Assembly: GCF_001679485.1 (NCBI RefSeq)
Contig: NZ_LZOZ01000019.1
Coordinates: 124,001 to 188,000, forward strand
Direction: 5' to 3'
Length of the DNA: 64,000 nt
DNA from: Haemophilus sp. CCUG 60358
Lineage (GTDB): Bacteria; Pseudomonadota; Gammaproteobacteria; Enterobacterales; Pasteurellaceae
Every line of letters begins with the position of its first letter. Position 1 is the stretch's first letter. This document shows, piece after piece, positions 53,520-61,136 of the stretch. The position numbers were made by a program, and so were the translations under genes. The notes beneath the pieces were generated by a model. That model was not told the DNA's origin and did no database searches. It worked only from the letters and a program-made list of their open reading frames with translations.

Positions 53520-53541
53520 AGCCCGCGCGCTAACGTGGGCT
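53520..53541. other. Hairpin upstream of the Icd-like gene
   Basis: AGCCCGCG-CGCTAA-CGTGGGCT, then eight Ts on the plus strand. It would end a plus-strand transcript, or act as a leader stem on the minus strand. Similar stems precede Icd-like genes in other phages. Confidence 0.55.
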
Positions 53542-53546
53542 TTTTT

Positions 53547-53870
53547 TTACTGTAATGTTTGATATTGCTCATCAAGATTAATAATCGGGTTTGAAGTCTC
53601 TAACGAGTAAATCAAATCTAAATCCTGTTTAGTCACTAATAGCGGAATTTCGCAAGTGCTTTGTTTAATTGCTATGCCGGATAACAAAGCATCTAGTGCT
53701 TCAGTGCCAACCTCATCACAAAAAGTATTGTTTTTATCCAGGTTAAATACTGAATAAAACAAATCAAATTCTTCTGAGTAATTTATGACGAAATGCGGAT
53801 AAACTAATTTCTGTGTGATAGTCAATGGAGCAGTTTTATATTCCTGCTCAAATTTTTCCTGAAGATTCAT
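53547..53870 (-). CDS. Small element protein of unknown function (107 aa)
   Basis: A 107-residue acidic protein with aromatic residues in the middle (EEFDLFYSVFNLDKN). It starts 3 bp into the end of the gene before it, so it is coupled. No family recognised. Confidence 0.68.
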   Translation of the reverse strand: MNLQEKFEQEYKTAPLTITQKLVYPHFVINYSEEFDLFYSVFNLDKNNTFCDEVGTEALDALLSGIAIKQSTCEIPLLVTKQDLDLIYSLETSNPIINLDEQYQTLQ

Positions 53871-54217
53871 TGGATACCTCCTAATAAATTAATTGAATGT
53901 TGAATATTGCTTTCAGTGAAAAATGGCATATCTAAACAACGATTCCGTTTTTCTTGCTGATAGCGTAGTTTTTCATTGTAAAGGTTGGCGATTTTACGTA
54001 TCTGATCGCCATTTTTTACGGTGTATCGGGTGTAGTGTCTCCCTACTTCTGAAATCTCACGCACTCGATTCAATTCAATATCAAGAATTCGCTGAATTTC
54101 GCTTACCTCATTACGAGCATTTAGGAAATGAACGTTAAAATAACTTTCTTTCTCACTAATACCTGTTTTCGGTTTTAGAATAAGTTCTTTAGCGATTGTC
54201 ATTAATCTTGTCGCCAT
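53867..54217 (-). CDS. Small element protein of unknown function (116 aa)
   Basis: A 116-residue helical protein from ATG 54217 after GGAGGGAAT. It is charged, with a likely coiled coil in the middle (EVSEIQRILDIELNRVRE) and a basic segment after it (KIANLYNEKLRYQQEKRNR). It is the first gene after alpA, with an 10-bp gap. No family recognised. Confidence 0.7.
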   Translation of the reverse strand: MATRLMTIAKELILKPKTGISEKESYFNVHFLNARNEVSEIQRILDIELNRVREISEVGRHYTRYTVKNGDQIRKIANLYNEKLRYQQEKRNRCLDMPFFTESNIQHSINLLGGIQ

Positions 54218-54227
54218 ATTCCCTCCA

Positions 54228-54431
54228 TTAAGCACGTGCAGCCTTCTGTTCTTCAATCCATTGATTCACTTCCTCTAAATCCCAGCGGACAAAGTTTTGT
54301 GAAAAGCGGATTGGTTGAGGGAATTTTTTAGCCTTTACAAGCTCATTGAGTTTGGTGCGACCAAAGCCAACAATATGGCAAGTGGTTTCACCAGAGATTA
54401 GTTTTTGGTTTGGATTTAAATTTAGATTCAT
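54228..54431 (-). CDS. alpA: AlpA-family excisionase/transcription activator
   Basis: A 67-residue HTH_17-type protein: a helix-turn-helix (TCHIVGFGRTKLNELVKAKK), then FPQPIRFSQNFVRWDLEEVNQWIEE, the pattern of phage AlpA proteins. In P4-like elements and Gram-negative PICIs AlpA activates excision and the early operon. It starts the minus-strand early operon and lies directly downstream of a 15-bp inverted repeat. Confidence 0.9.
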   Translation of the reverse strand: MNLNLNPNQKLISGETTCHIVGFGRTKLNELVKAKKFPQPIRFSQNFVRWDLEEVNQWIEEQKAARA

Positions 54432-54434
54432 AAG

Positions 54435-54508
54435 AAAATACCTATCGTTTGTTTAACACTGTGGAATATCGTCATATTCCGTTGAGTTGTTCGAACGATA
54501 GGTATTTT
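54435..54508. promoter_or_regulatory. Operator-like inverted repeat before alpA
   Basis: AAAATACCTATCGTT (54435-54449) and its exact complement (54494-54508) flank an inner hairpin GGAATAT-CGTC-ATATTCC (54463-54480). One arm contains the alpA ribosome site, so folding could block translation or the arms could bind a regulator. Confidence 0.7.
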
Positions 54509-54528
54509 AGGAAGGAAGATTTGATAAA

Positions 54529-54562
54529 CTGGAAATTTCCAGATTTTTCCAGTTTTTTCCAG
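54529..54562. repeat. Helically phased TTTCCAG repeats before alpA
   Basis: TTTCCAG at 54536, 54546 and 54556, exactly 10 bp apart, with the palindrome CTGGAAATTTCCAG (54529-54542) at the start. The phasing suggests a protein-binding array. Confidence 0.65.
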
Positions 54563-54574
54563 TTTTTGAATTAA

Positions 54575-55579
54575 TTAATTGTCTAATTCGACTGAGCTCA
54601 CCCAGTTTTTTAATGTTTTTCCGCTAGGAAGATGCTTGGTTAGCCCTTTTGATTCAAAATCTCTTTGTATTACGCCATCTTTGCCTTTATCGCTATCATT
54701 TGGATCGTAAACGTGTGGGCGTGGATTCTCGGCGACTTCTGCACCATATTTGATTTGAAGTAAAGCCTTAATAAATTCATTTTTCTTATTTTCTGATGCA
54801 GTTGATTTTTTTACTTTACTATTCTTTTCTATTTGTTTTTGTAATTCTTCAATTTGTTTATTCTTGTCTCTAATTTGATTTTTTAATTTTTGAGTTTCTT
54901 CTTGCTGTTCGTAGCTATCATCAATTACGGAAAATAATTTTAAAAATTCAATCATATCCTCGTGAATAATGTAAACATCTTCTAAATACAGTTCTGTTCT
55001 GTTTTCGCATATAGGTAAATGAAGATAAAGCCCAGAAAAAGTGTTTACGTAAATATCAGGAAATTCGTCTATATAACCACACTCCATCAATTCTATTGTG
55101 TTGTATGGTTCGAATACCTCTTTAGAAAGAGGAAAATAGCCATTGAAAACAAGATTTCTAAAACGGTCTAGTTCTCCGGTGTAAAGCTTTATTTCATCAT
55201 TCTCTGAAAAATATTCAGGGAGGTAGTAACAATCATTTAATATAATATCAATACTAAAATAAATATGATTTAGTTTTATTTGATAAATATTAAAATCTTC
55301 ATTATGTTCTATTTTTGATTTTGTGTCCTTTTGGTTGAATTGTAAAAATATTTCTTCATTTCGAATATTTAGCGTTTTATTATGTGGAATTTCTCGCTTA
55401 TTTACTCTATCTATTTTATTTATTCTACCATCAAGATGAATTGAGGCTTGCAAATCACCTGACTGAATATATTCTAACAAATCGTATTCTGAAATATTGA
55501 TATTGTAATTTAACGATATGTATTTGACTGCATCGATAATTGAATATGCCTTTTTAGGTAAGAATTTTTGACTAACCAT
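54575..55579 (-). CDS. Element accessory protein, function unknown (334 aa)
   Basis: A 334-residue, AT-rich gene between the head module and the alpA operon. The N-terminus (AYSIIDAVKYISLNYN, EYDLLEYIQSGDLQASIH) resembles a small DNA-binding excisionase-type fold. A beta-rich middle is followed by a coiled coil (EETQKLKNQIRDKNKQIEEL, about residues 230-260) and a C-terminal block (LPSGKTLKNWVSSVEL). I do not recognise a named family. This position often holds cargo such as immunity or phage-interference genes. Its leader is structured. AAGGGG precedes the ATG. Confidence 0.75.
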   Translation of the reverse strand: MVSQKFLPKKAYSIIDAVKYISLNYNINISEYDLLEYIQSGDLQASIHLDGRINKIDRVNKREIPHNKTLNIRNEEIFLQFNQKDTKSKIEHNEDFNIYQIKLNHIYFSIDIILNDCYYLPEYFSENDEIKLYTGELDRFRNLVFNGYFPLSKEVFEPYNTIELMECGYIDEFPDIYVNTFSGLYLHLPICENRTELYLEDVYIIHEDMIEFLKLFSVIDDSYEQQEETQKLKNQIRDKNKQIEELQKQIEKNSKVKKSTASENKKNEFIKALLQIKYGAEVAENPRPHVYDPNDSDKGKDGVIQRDFESKGLTKHLPSGKTLKNWVSSVELDN

Positions 55580-55614
55580 AAACGCCCCTTTCGCATTTGT
55601 CCTTATTGGTAGGA

Positions 55615-55667
55615 GCGCATCAACAAGATAAGGTTTCTTGCTTTCGGGGATCAGCCTAGATGCGCTT
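55615..55667 (-). other. Structured leader of the 334-aa gene
   Basis: AGCGCATC (55615-55622) pairs with GATGCGCT (55660-55667), and an inner stem (CAAGA/TCTTG region) lies within. On the minus strand it is part of the 5' leader. It could be a cis-regulatory RNA or an antisense RNA of the C4 kind. Confidence 0.4.
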
Positions 55668-55874
55668 TATTTGATTAATTATTCCTTTAAATGGATAGTG
55701 ATATTGCCTAATCGAGTTTCTTTTCCGTCATTTCCAATATGCGTTATTGTTCCGCTAATGAACGGTTTATTTTTCTCTTGTTTTCCTGTTTATTTCTTGT
55801 TCTATTTTATCAAAGTTTAGATGCGTTAAGCTACGGCTATTTTTTGTTCATTAAAAAAGTTTTATAATAGTCTC

Positions 55875-56040
55875 GCTTTGAATTTAGAAATATTTTCAAA
55901 GTCTTCTAAATGTGAGCGGCTTACTTTTTCGGAAGTTTGCCGCAAACTTTAAGGAGCTGCGATCTACAAATGCCTAATCGCGTCCTGCATGTAAGTTTTT
56001 AGACAAAATAGCCCAACATTGTGAAATGTCGGGCTTTTCT
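55875..56040 (+). ncRNA. Candidate plus-strand small RNA
   Basis: TATAAT at 55863-55868 (weak -35) would start a transcript of about 165 nt. It has a hairpin at 55876-55901, a palindrome AAGTTTGC-C-GCAAACTT at 55933-55949, and ends at a stem AGCCCAACATT/AATGTCGGGCT (56010-56035) followed by TTTTCT. Only a 10-codon ORF follows an AAGGAG (ATG at 55970). It runs against the surrounding genes. The rest of the 460-bp gap shows no gene. Confidence 0.45.
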
Positions 56041-56041
56041 A

Positions 56042-56509
56042 TTATTTGAACGCTTTTTTTAATTCTTCTTCTGCAACCTCTTTTGCGATTCTTAGAGCCT
56101 GTGTCTCACCAGATTTAAAGCCTTTTTCCATATAATGGCGACCTTTCATTTTTACTGTGCCATATTCAACCATCCACCAGTAAAACGGATCTGATTTATC
56201 TCGCGTATTTTCCCCAATTTTCGCCATTCTACGGCCTTGTGTTCGCATAACTCGAATTGCAGTGATGCCGCTTAAGCTATCTTTGGCTACCCTTGTTTTA
56301 TGTCGAACGTTGTTTTTAATTGTTCCTTTTTGTCGGAAATTAGTGCTACTCTTCAATATTGGAACATTCGGCTTGATTGTTTTTTCAATCGATTTGGCCG
56401 CGCTATTTAGTCCTTTTCTAATTGCTTTTGCAGCGACTTTGTTTATATCCTTGTTTAGTTTTTTTAAGTTTTGCTCAAGTTCTCTTAAGCCTTTTATTTG
56501 AACTGCCAT
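56042..56509 (-). CDS. HK97 gp10-like head-tail joining protein
   Basis: A 155-residue basic protein of the HK97 gp10 family. LKKLNKDINKVAAKAIRKGL and the end HYMEKGFKSGETQALRIAKE follow the family pattern. In full phages this protein sits at the head-tail interface, so here it may provide the contact to helper tails. It is the last gene of the head operon, 15 bp after terL. Confidence 0.85.
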   Translation of the reverse strand: MAVQIKGLRELEQNLKKLNKDINKVAAKAIRKGLNSAAKSIEKTIKPNVPILKSSTNFRQKGTIKNNVRHKTRVAKDSLSGITAIRVMRTQGRRMAKIGENTRDKSDPFYWWMVEYGTVKMKGRHYMEKGFKSGETQALRIAKEVAEEELKKAFK

Positions 56510-56524
56510 AGTTTCCCTCTGTAG

Positions 56525-58192
56525 TTATAAATCAATACCATTAAATTGTTCTAGTGCGTGTTTGTGTTCATCTGAAAGTTCGAAAATTAAATCACCATAT
56601 TCAAGTTGATAAGTGCCGAATGACATTAGAAAGGCGACTGCTGGGTCGATTTTGTTTGCTGCTTTCTTCTTGTTCGGTTTAATGTTGGCGTTCGCGTCTG
56701 TTTCCATAACTACATTTGATAAAGCCCATGCCAACACCGGATCGCCGTTGTGTTCTATCATCTGTCTGTTTATTAAAACTTCCGCACTTTTCGCCACTGG
56801 GCTAAATCGTTGGTATGTTTGCGGGAATGGCTCTACTTCAAGCCCAGCCGCTTGTAATTGTGTTCGTAAATGGGTTGCGTTCCATACATCAAAGCCTGTC
56901 ATTTTGATATTGAAACGTTCAGCATCTTTCAGAATATCGTCTCTGATTTTGTCGTAGTCGATACAATCCCCTTCCGTTGCTATTAGCCACCCACTGCGCA
57001 CCCAGTTTCGATACATTGCGCGGTTTTTATTTGCCACGTTGTTAAGTTGGAATTCGGGAATGTAGTGCCGTGTAAGCAAGCGCACTTTGTTTCCGTGTGG
57101 GAATGTATAACAAAGGCTTGTTAAGTCGTTGGTACTTGATAAATCTAGCCCTAAATAGCAATCTTGATGAAGTAAATCGCTTTCCGTGTACTGTCGTTCA
57201 CATTGCGCCCAGTTTCCATCACCTAGCCACGGCGTAGAGCCTTGACACCATACATTAAAGCGCTTAGTTAGCATTTCTACCCATTCGGACGGAATACCCC
57301 TAGCCTTCTTGATAGTGTTCTCAAAATCAAGGTAAGGAATGGATTTACCTATATTCGGATTTGCTTTTATCCAGTTCTCTTGATTGTCGATTTCGTTTTC
57401 TTCGTCTAACTCAAAAATCAACACAAATAGACTTTCATTCTGCTCATTTCCTTCAAGGATTTGAGCGCAATAATCATAATGCTGTTTACAGGCTGAAATA
57501 ACGTTACTTCCGGCTGTTGTAATAGCAAAGAGTAAACCTTCAGGGCGTGCGCCTTGCCCTAGCTCTAACGCGCTATATACGCTGTTGTCTGCGTGTAGGT
57601 GATATTCATCAACAATCGCTAAACTAGGGTTTGTTCCCTCAATGGTTGAAGATTTAGCGGCAAGCGGTCGCATAATGCTATTGTTCTTCGGATTAATTAG
57701 CTTGTGTTGTTGAATATTAAGGCGCTTTTTCAATGGAGCTGAAAGTAAGCACATTTGACGAGCATCATCAAAAACAATTCTTGCTTGATCTCGGCTAACG
57801 GCTGCGGTGTATATATCCTGTTGTCCGCCTTCCATCACTAGAAACCAATTAGCTAAAACGGCTGCTATCGTTGATTTAGCGTTCTTTCTTGCTACTTGAA
57901 CGTAAGCGGAGCGATATTTTCTTAATCCTGTGTCTTTACGCTTAAAGCCTAGAATATTGGCAAAGAGAAAGACTTGCCAATCTGAAAGGATAATAGGCTG
58001 TCCGCGTAAGTGTCCTTTAACGTGTGGGCATAGTTTCGAGAAAGCTAGAAACTTATCAACCGCGCTTTTATCAAAGAAATAATCGGGATTGTTTAAATCG
58101 TTAAAATAACGCTCTACGGCTTGTTTTATCTTCTTACAAGACACTAACTCACCCGATTTGATTTTCTCTGCGTATGCTTGCCATATTTCCAT
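56525..58192 (-). CDS. terL: Terminase large subunit
   Basis: A 555-residue packaging ATPase-nuclease. The Walker A-type ARKNAKST is at about residues 101-108, Walker B LAIVDEYH at about 191-198, and the nuclease acidic residues start at GLDLSSTNDL (about 348-357). The class is the HK97/Terminase_1 group, usually associated with cos packaging. It follows terS by 7 bp. A terminase of its own lets the element pack its DNA into its own heads. Confidence 0.95.
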   Translation of the reverse strand: MEIWQAYAEKIKSGELVSCKKIKQAVERYFNDLNNPDYFFDKSAVDKFLAFSKLCPHVKGHLRGQPIILSDWQVFLFANILGFKRKDTGLRKYRSAYVQVARKNAKSTIAAVLANWFLVMEGGQQDIYTAAVSRDQARIVFDDARQMCLLSAPLKKRLNIQQHKLINPKNNSIMRPLAAKSSTIEGTNPSLAIVDEYHLHADNSVYSALELGQGARPEGLLFAITTAGSNVISACKQHYDYCAQILEGNEQNESLFVLIFELDEENEIDNQENWIKANPNIGKSIPYLDFENTIKKARGIPSEWVEMLTKRFNVWCQGSTPWLGDGNWAQCERQYTESDLLHQDCYLGLDLSSTNDLTSLCYTFPHGNKVRLLTRHYIPEFQLNNVANKNRAMYRNWVRSGWLIATEGDCIDYDKIRDDILKDAERFNIKMTGFDVWNATHLRTQLQAAGLEVEPFPQTYQRFSPVAKSAEVLINRQMIEHNGDPVLAWALSNVVMETDANANIKPNKKKAANKIDPAVAFLMSFGTYQLEYGDLIFELSDEHKHALEQFNGIDL

Positions 58193-58199
58193 ATTTCGC

Positions 58200-58568
58200 C
58201 TACATAGTTAGGATTTCATCTAATACATCGACTTCATCTACTTCAATAGGATTTTTTCTGCGGCTTACAGGGTCGAAACCTAGCAATGATGACATCTTAA
58301 TCATCACCTTTTCGGCATCTGCTTTCGCTGACAAAGCTGGATTTCTTGATTGAGTGCCTTGACTATTCACAATAATGAAGCCATTTTTGGCTAAATCTGC
58401 TACAGAATGACGCCAAATTGCGTAGTTTTCGCAATAAATTTCAAGGTTCGTTAAATCTTCTGCCTTAATATCGCCACGCTCTGAAAGTTGTTTAATTCGG
58501 CTTTTCCATTGGGTTTTAGCGATACCATCTAAAAAATCAGGGGTTTTATAGTTTCTTCTCTTACTCAT
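58200..58568 (-). CDS. terS: Terminase small subunit (P27 family)
   Basis: A 122-residue P27-type small terminase that recognises the packaging site. The N-terminus is basic (MSKRRNYKTP), and the middle has helical repeats (LTNLEIYCENYAIWRHSV). I use ATG 58568 after AAGGAAATGT; an upstream in-frame ATG is less likely. It lies directly beside the palindrome-rich gap, the natural position for a cos site. Confidence 0.88.
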   Translation of the reverse strand: MSKRRNYKTPDFLDGIAKTQWKSRIKQLSERGDIKAEDLTNLEIYCENYAIWRHSVADLAKNGFIIVNSQGTQSRNPALSAKADAEKVMIKMSSLLGFDPVSRRKNPIEVDEVDVLDEILTM

Positions 58569-58586
58569 ACATTTCCTTATTTTCAA

Positions 58587-58890
58587 AAAAATTGCCTTGC
58601 GTAAAAATTGAGTTGGGCGGGCGGTTCTTTAGGCTTGCGACTTTCTTTCAAAAACTCCCCCCACCTGTTCAAATTGTCTTTTTGTAATCGTTTAATTTAA
58701 AGCAAAGTCCAAAGTTGGATTTTGTTCAAAATTTCGACTAATCCAAAATTGGATTGGTTAGCTCTGTTATGGTCATATCACCACAACTCAACTGTGGATA
58801 TATCACCATAATTCAATTGTTTCGATATCGAAACAGTTAAGGTATTCGTGTTATGCGAATGCCTTTAAGTATGGTCATTATGACCACGGT
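58587..58890. other. Palindrome-rich packaging-site candidate (cos region)
   Basis: A 304-bp gap between HNH and terS with no gene and a series of palindromes: TCCAA-AG-TTGGA (58708-58719), AATCCAA-AA-TTGGATT (58740-58755), an imperfect 16-bp pair (58770-58810), TGTTTCGATATCGAAACA (58818-58835), AAGGTATTCG/CGAATGCCTT (58839-58865) and TGGTCAT-T-ATGACCA (58872-58886). HK97-type phages keep cos in this position. Confidence 0.6.
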
Positions 58891-59247
58891 TCACTTCTTC
58901 GCACCAAATCCGCGTTGGTCTATCACTCGTGTTTTATAGCTGTGACAATCACGACATAAAGACTGATGATTGCTTGCTACCCAAAACAACGGATCTGATT
59001 GTCCGTTCTCTACCGGCTTGATATGGTCTATCACTGTTGCCGGAGTATATTTGCCTTGTTCTAAGCACATCACACAAAGGGGATGATGCTTTAAGTATTG
59101 TTCGCGGTATTTGCTCCACTTGTGGTCGTAACCGCGTGCGCTACTGCTTGGGCGGTTGTCTTTTGGCTTGTGCTCTTCACATCTGCCCGACTTCACTTTA
59201 TTTCTACATCCGGGATAGCTACAACGTCTTAATGGTTGGTATGGCAT
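58891..59247 (-). CDS. HNH endonuclease next to the terminase
   Basis: A 118-residue HNH nuclease. A front zinc pair (CSYPGCRNKVKSGRCEEH) and the core CVMCLE, VIDHIKP and NHQSLCRDCHSYK (His/Asn and zinc cysteines) are intact. HNH proteins near terminases are needed for cos cleavage in HK97-type phages. It starts after the connector gene with a 14-bp gap. Confidence 0.92.
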   Translation of the reverse strand: MPYQPLRRCSYPGCRNKVKSGRCEEHKPKDNRPSSSARGYDHKWSKYREQYLKHHPLCVMCLEQGKYTPATVIDHIKPVENGQSDPLFWVASNHQSLCRDCHSYKTRVIDQRGFGAKK

Positions 59248-59261
59248 CGGTTACAAAATCC

Positions 59262-59576
59262 TTAGTAAGCGCACGGTTCTCTATACACTTCCCATAATGC
59301 GGAAATCGTCATAGGTGCCGGTTTAAGGTTGGCTAAGTCTGTGACGGCTTCTCGGTTCGTGTAGAGATAGGCGATATACATTAAGCAACCAATCTTAATC
59401 GCCGGGGTAAAAGGTATGGTCTTTTCCGTTTCTTCTTCCCCAAAGGTTTTACCAATATGTTTTTGGCATACTTCCAATGTGGCTACCTTATAGGCTTCCA
59501 GTAACTCATCATCTAAATCATGATCGAGATTTAAGTGCGCTTTGATTTCATCAATGGTTAAATCAATATTCGCCAT
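59262..59576 (-). CDS. Head-tail connector (gp6-like)
   Basis: A 104-residue helical protein of the phage connector type (MANIDLTIDEIKAHLNLDHD start, DDELLEAYKVATLEVCQK), which forms a ring under the portal. I use ATG 59576 after AGAGGG; a GTG at 59585 is possible. It overlaps the head closure gene by 14 bp. Confidence 0.85.
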   Translation of the reverse strand: MANIDLTIDEIKAHLNLDHDLDDELLEAYKVATLEVCQKHIGKTFGEEETEKTIPFTPAIKIGCLMYIAYLYTNREAVTDLANLKPAPMTISALWEVYREPCAY

Positions 59577-59919
59577 AGGCTTCACCCTCTTTACACATTA
59601 GCTGTAACTCTCTGTGAGATTCCATACTGTCAATAACCGAATAAATATCAAATAGGCGTTTACCGTATTTAATCCGCATTTTGTTTGTAATGCCTTCAAG
59701 GTAACGAATGCGAACGCGGATAATATTTTCACCCATTTGAAAAGGGCCACTAAAATATTCTCGCCCTTGTAACGGTTCTACACTGGCGCGCACGGTGGCT
59801 ACATTCTTCCAAATCGGTCTTGAGTTTCCGTATGGGGTGTTGTTTCGCTCTTTGTCATAATCCCGCTTTTGTATGCTAATCACCTTGTTATACTTTCCGG
59901 CCTTAATCATGATTGCCAT
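59563..59919 (-). CDS. Head closure / head-tail adaptor protein
   Basis: A 118-residue protein of the head-tail joining type (SPP1 gp16/Phage_H_T_join pattern): MIKAGKYNKVISIQKRDYDK and later EPLQGREYF. It seals the filled head so that a tail can dock. ATG 59919 follows GGGGGC; the longer frame is less likely. It overlaps the portal end by 17 bp. Confidence 0.85.
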   Translation of the reverse strand: MAIMIKAGKYNKVISIQKRDYDKERNNTPYGNSRPIWKNVATVRASVEPLQGREYFSGPFQMGENIIRVRIRYLEGITNKMRIKYGKRLFDIYSVIDSMESHRELQLMCKEGEAYGEY

Positions 59920-61135
59920 TGTTTGCCCCCGGTTCTTGTTCATCACCGCGTTTTACTTCTACGGTTTGTTTCCATGCTTGACTAAATTCTTCTCCACCCT
60001 CATAAGGCGGTAAACCTTCACGGCGGCGAACTTCATTCGGGCACATTACACCGGCTTTAATTGCCACATCGTAACTCTTGAAGCGTTCGCTTTGACTTGT
60101 GCGCAATAAGTCGCTTGTATCAAATTCGATTAAGTAACGTTTCTTGCTGTTGCTACCTAAATCAATCATCAAGGCATCTTTTAGCTGCTGTTCAAAATTG
60201 GTTAGCCAAGGGCGCAAAGTTTGCGATAAAAAGGCTCGACTGGCTTCACTAAAGTTTGAATAACTACTATTGGAATAGTCTTGAAGGAAAATCGGGCTAA
60301 TGTTGTAGATTCTGGCAATATCGGAAATTGTGAAAGTTCGACTTTGTAACCATTCCGCATCTTGGTTTGTCATGCCTAACTGTTTATATTCCATTGAGCC
60401 TTCAAGGATTGGTGTTTTCCCTGCGTTCTTCGCGCCTTTGTAACGTTCAAGGGCTTTTACCGCTTTTTGTGCTTTGGCATCGTCCAACCATTCGGCGGTA
60501 GTAATTAATCCACTCGCCATTAAACCGTTTTTCATCACTGCCGAACCGTGTTTCTGTTGAGCAATGCCTAAGCCCACGGTTTCACGGCAAATCGTAATTG
60601 GCGAACGACCCATAAAGCCATCAAGGGATGAATGGCGTAAATGTAGGATTTCATCTTGAAGATAATTTTTGGTATTGCCGTCTAAATCGGTAATTTGATA
60701 GATATACTCGCCGCCAACTTTGCGATAGATATTGACCGCACTTGGTTCGTACGGGGTAAGGCTGATTGGTTCGCCTTTGTTGTTCCATTCAATCACCGCA
60801 TAAGCGTTACCGTTTAATAGGCAATGACGCATCATGGTGTATTTAAATTGATACGGTGTTTGGCTACGGTTTGGCATCTCATTTAAGAGATAATCCACCG
60901 GGTGACGATAAACGCGCTCGCGGCCATCATCTTTAAGCTGATACAAATAACAAGGCATACTTGCCACCGCTTCTGAAATAACGGTAACGGCACTCATCAC
61001 CGCCGGTAAACTTTCTGCTGTGTTCGGGCTGACAAATTCCCCCGCGCCGGTGTTTGATACGCCAAGATAAGAAAGCAGCTCATTAATTGCCATCGGTGAG
61101 CTGCGTTGTTCTTTTCGTCTAAACGGGTTCCACAT
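59903..61135 (-). CDS. HK97-type portal protein
   Basis: A 410-residue portal of the HK97 gp3 family: MWNPFRRK start, VISEAVASMPCYLYQ, RHCLLNGNAYAVIEW and YSNFSEASRAFLSQTL are typical. It forms the dodecameric DNA channel at one head vertex. ATG 61135 follows GGAGGCG and directly abuts the protease stop. The C-terminal tail is polar. Confidence 0.95.
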   Translation of the reverse strand: MWNPFRRKEQRSSPMAINELLSYLGVSNTGAGEFVSPNTAESLPAVMSAVTVISEAVASMPCYLYQLKDDGRERVYRHPVDYLLNEMPNRSQTPYQFKYTMMRHCLLNGNAYAVIEWNNKGEPISLTPYEPSAVNIYRKVGGEYIYQITDLDGNTKNYLQDEILHLRHSSLDGFMGRSPITICRETVGLGIAQQKHGSAVMKNGLMASGLITTAEWLDDAKAQKAVKALERYKGAKNAGKTPILEGSMEYKQLGMTNQDAEWLQSRTFTISDIARIYNISPIFLQDYSNSSYSNFSEASRAFLSQTLRPWLTNFEQQLKDALMIDLGSNSKKRYLIEFDTSDLLRTSQSERFKSYDVAIKAGVMCPNEVRRREGLPPYEGGEEFSQAWKQTVEVKRGDEQEPGANNGNHD

Positions 61136-61136
61136 A

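Noticed and set aside
55638..55820. A 60-aa hydrophobic plus-strand ORF
   Set aside because: T-rich chance frame without ribosome site, in a gap with RNA-like stems.
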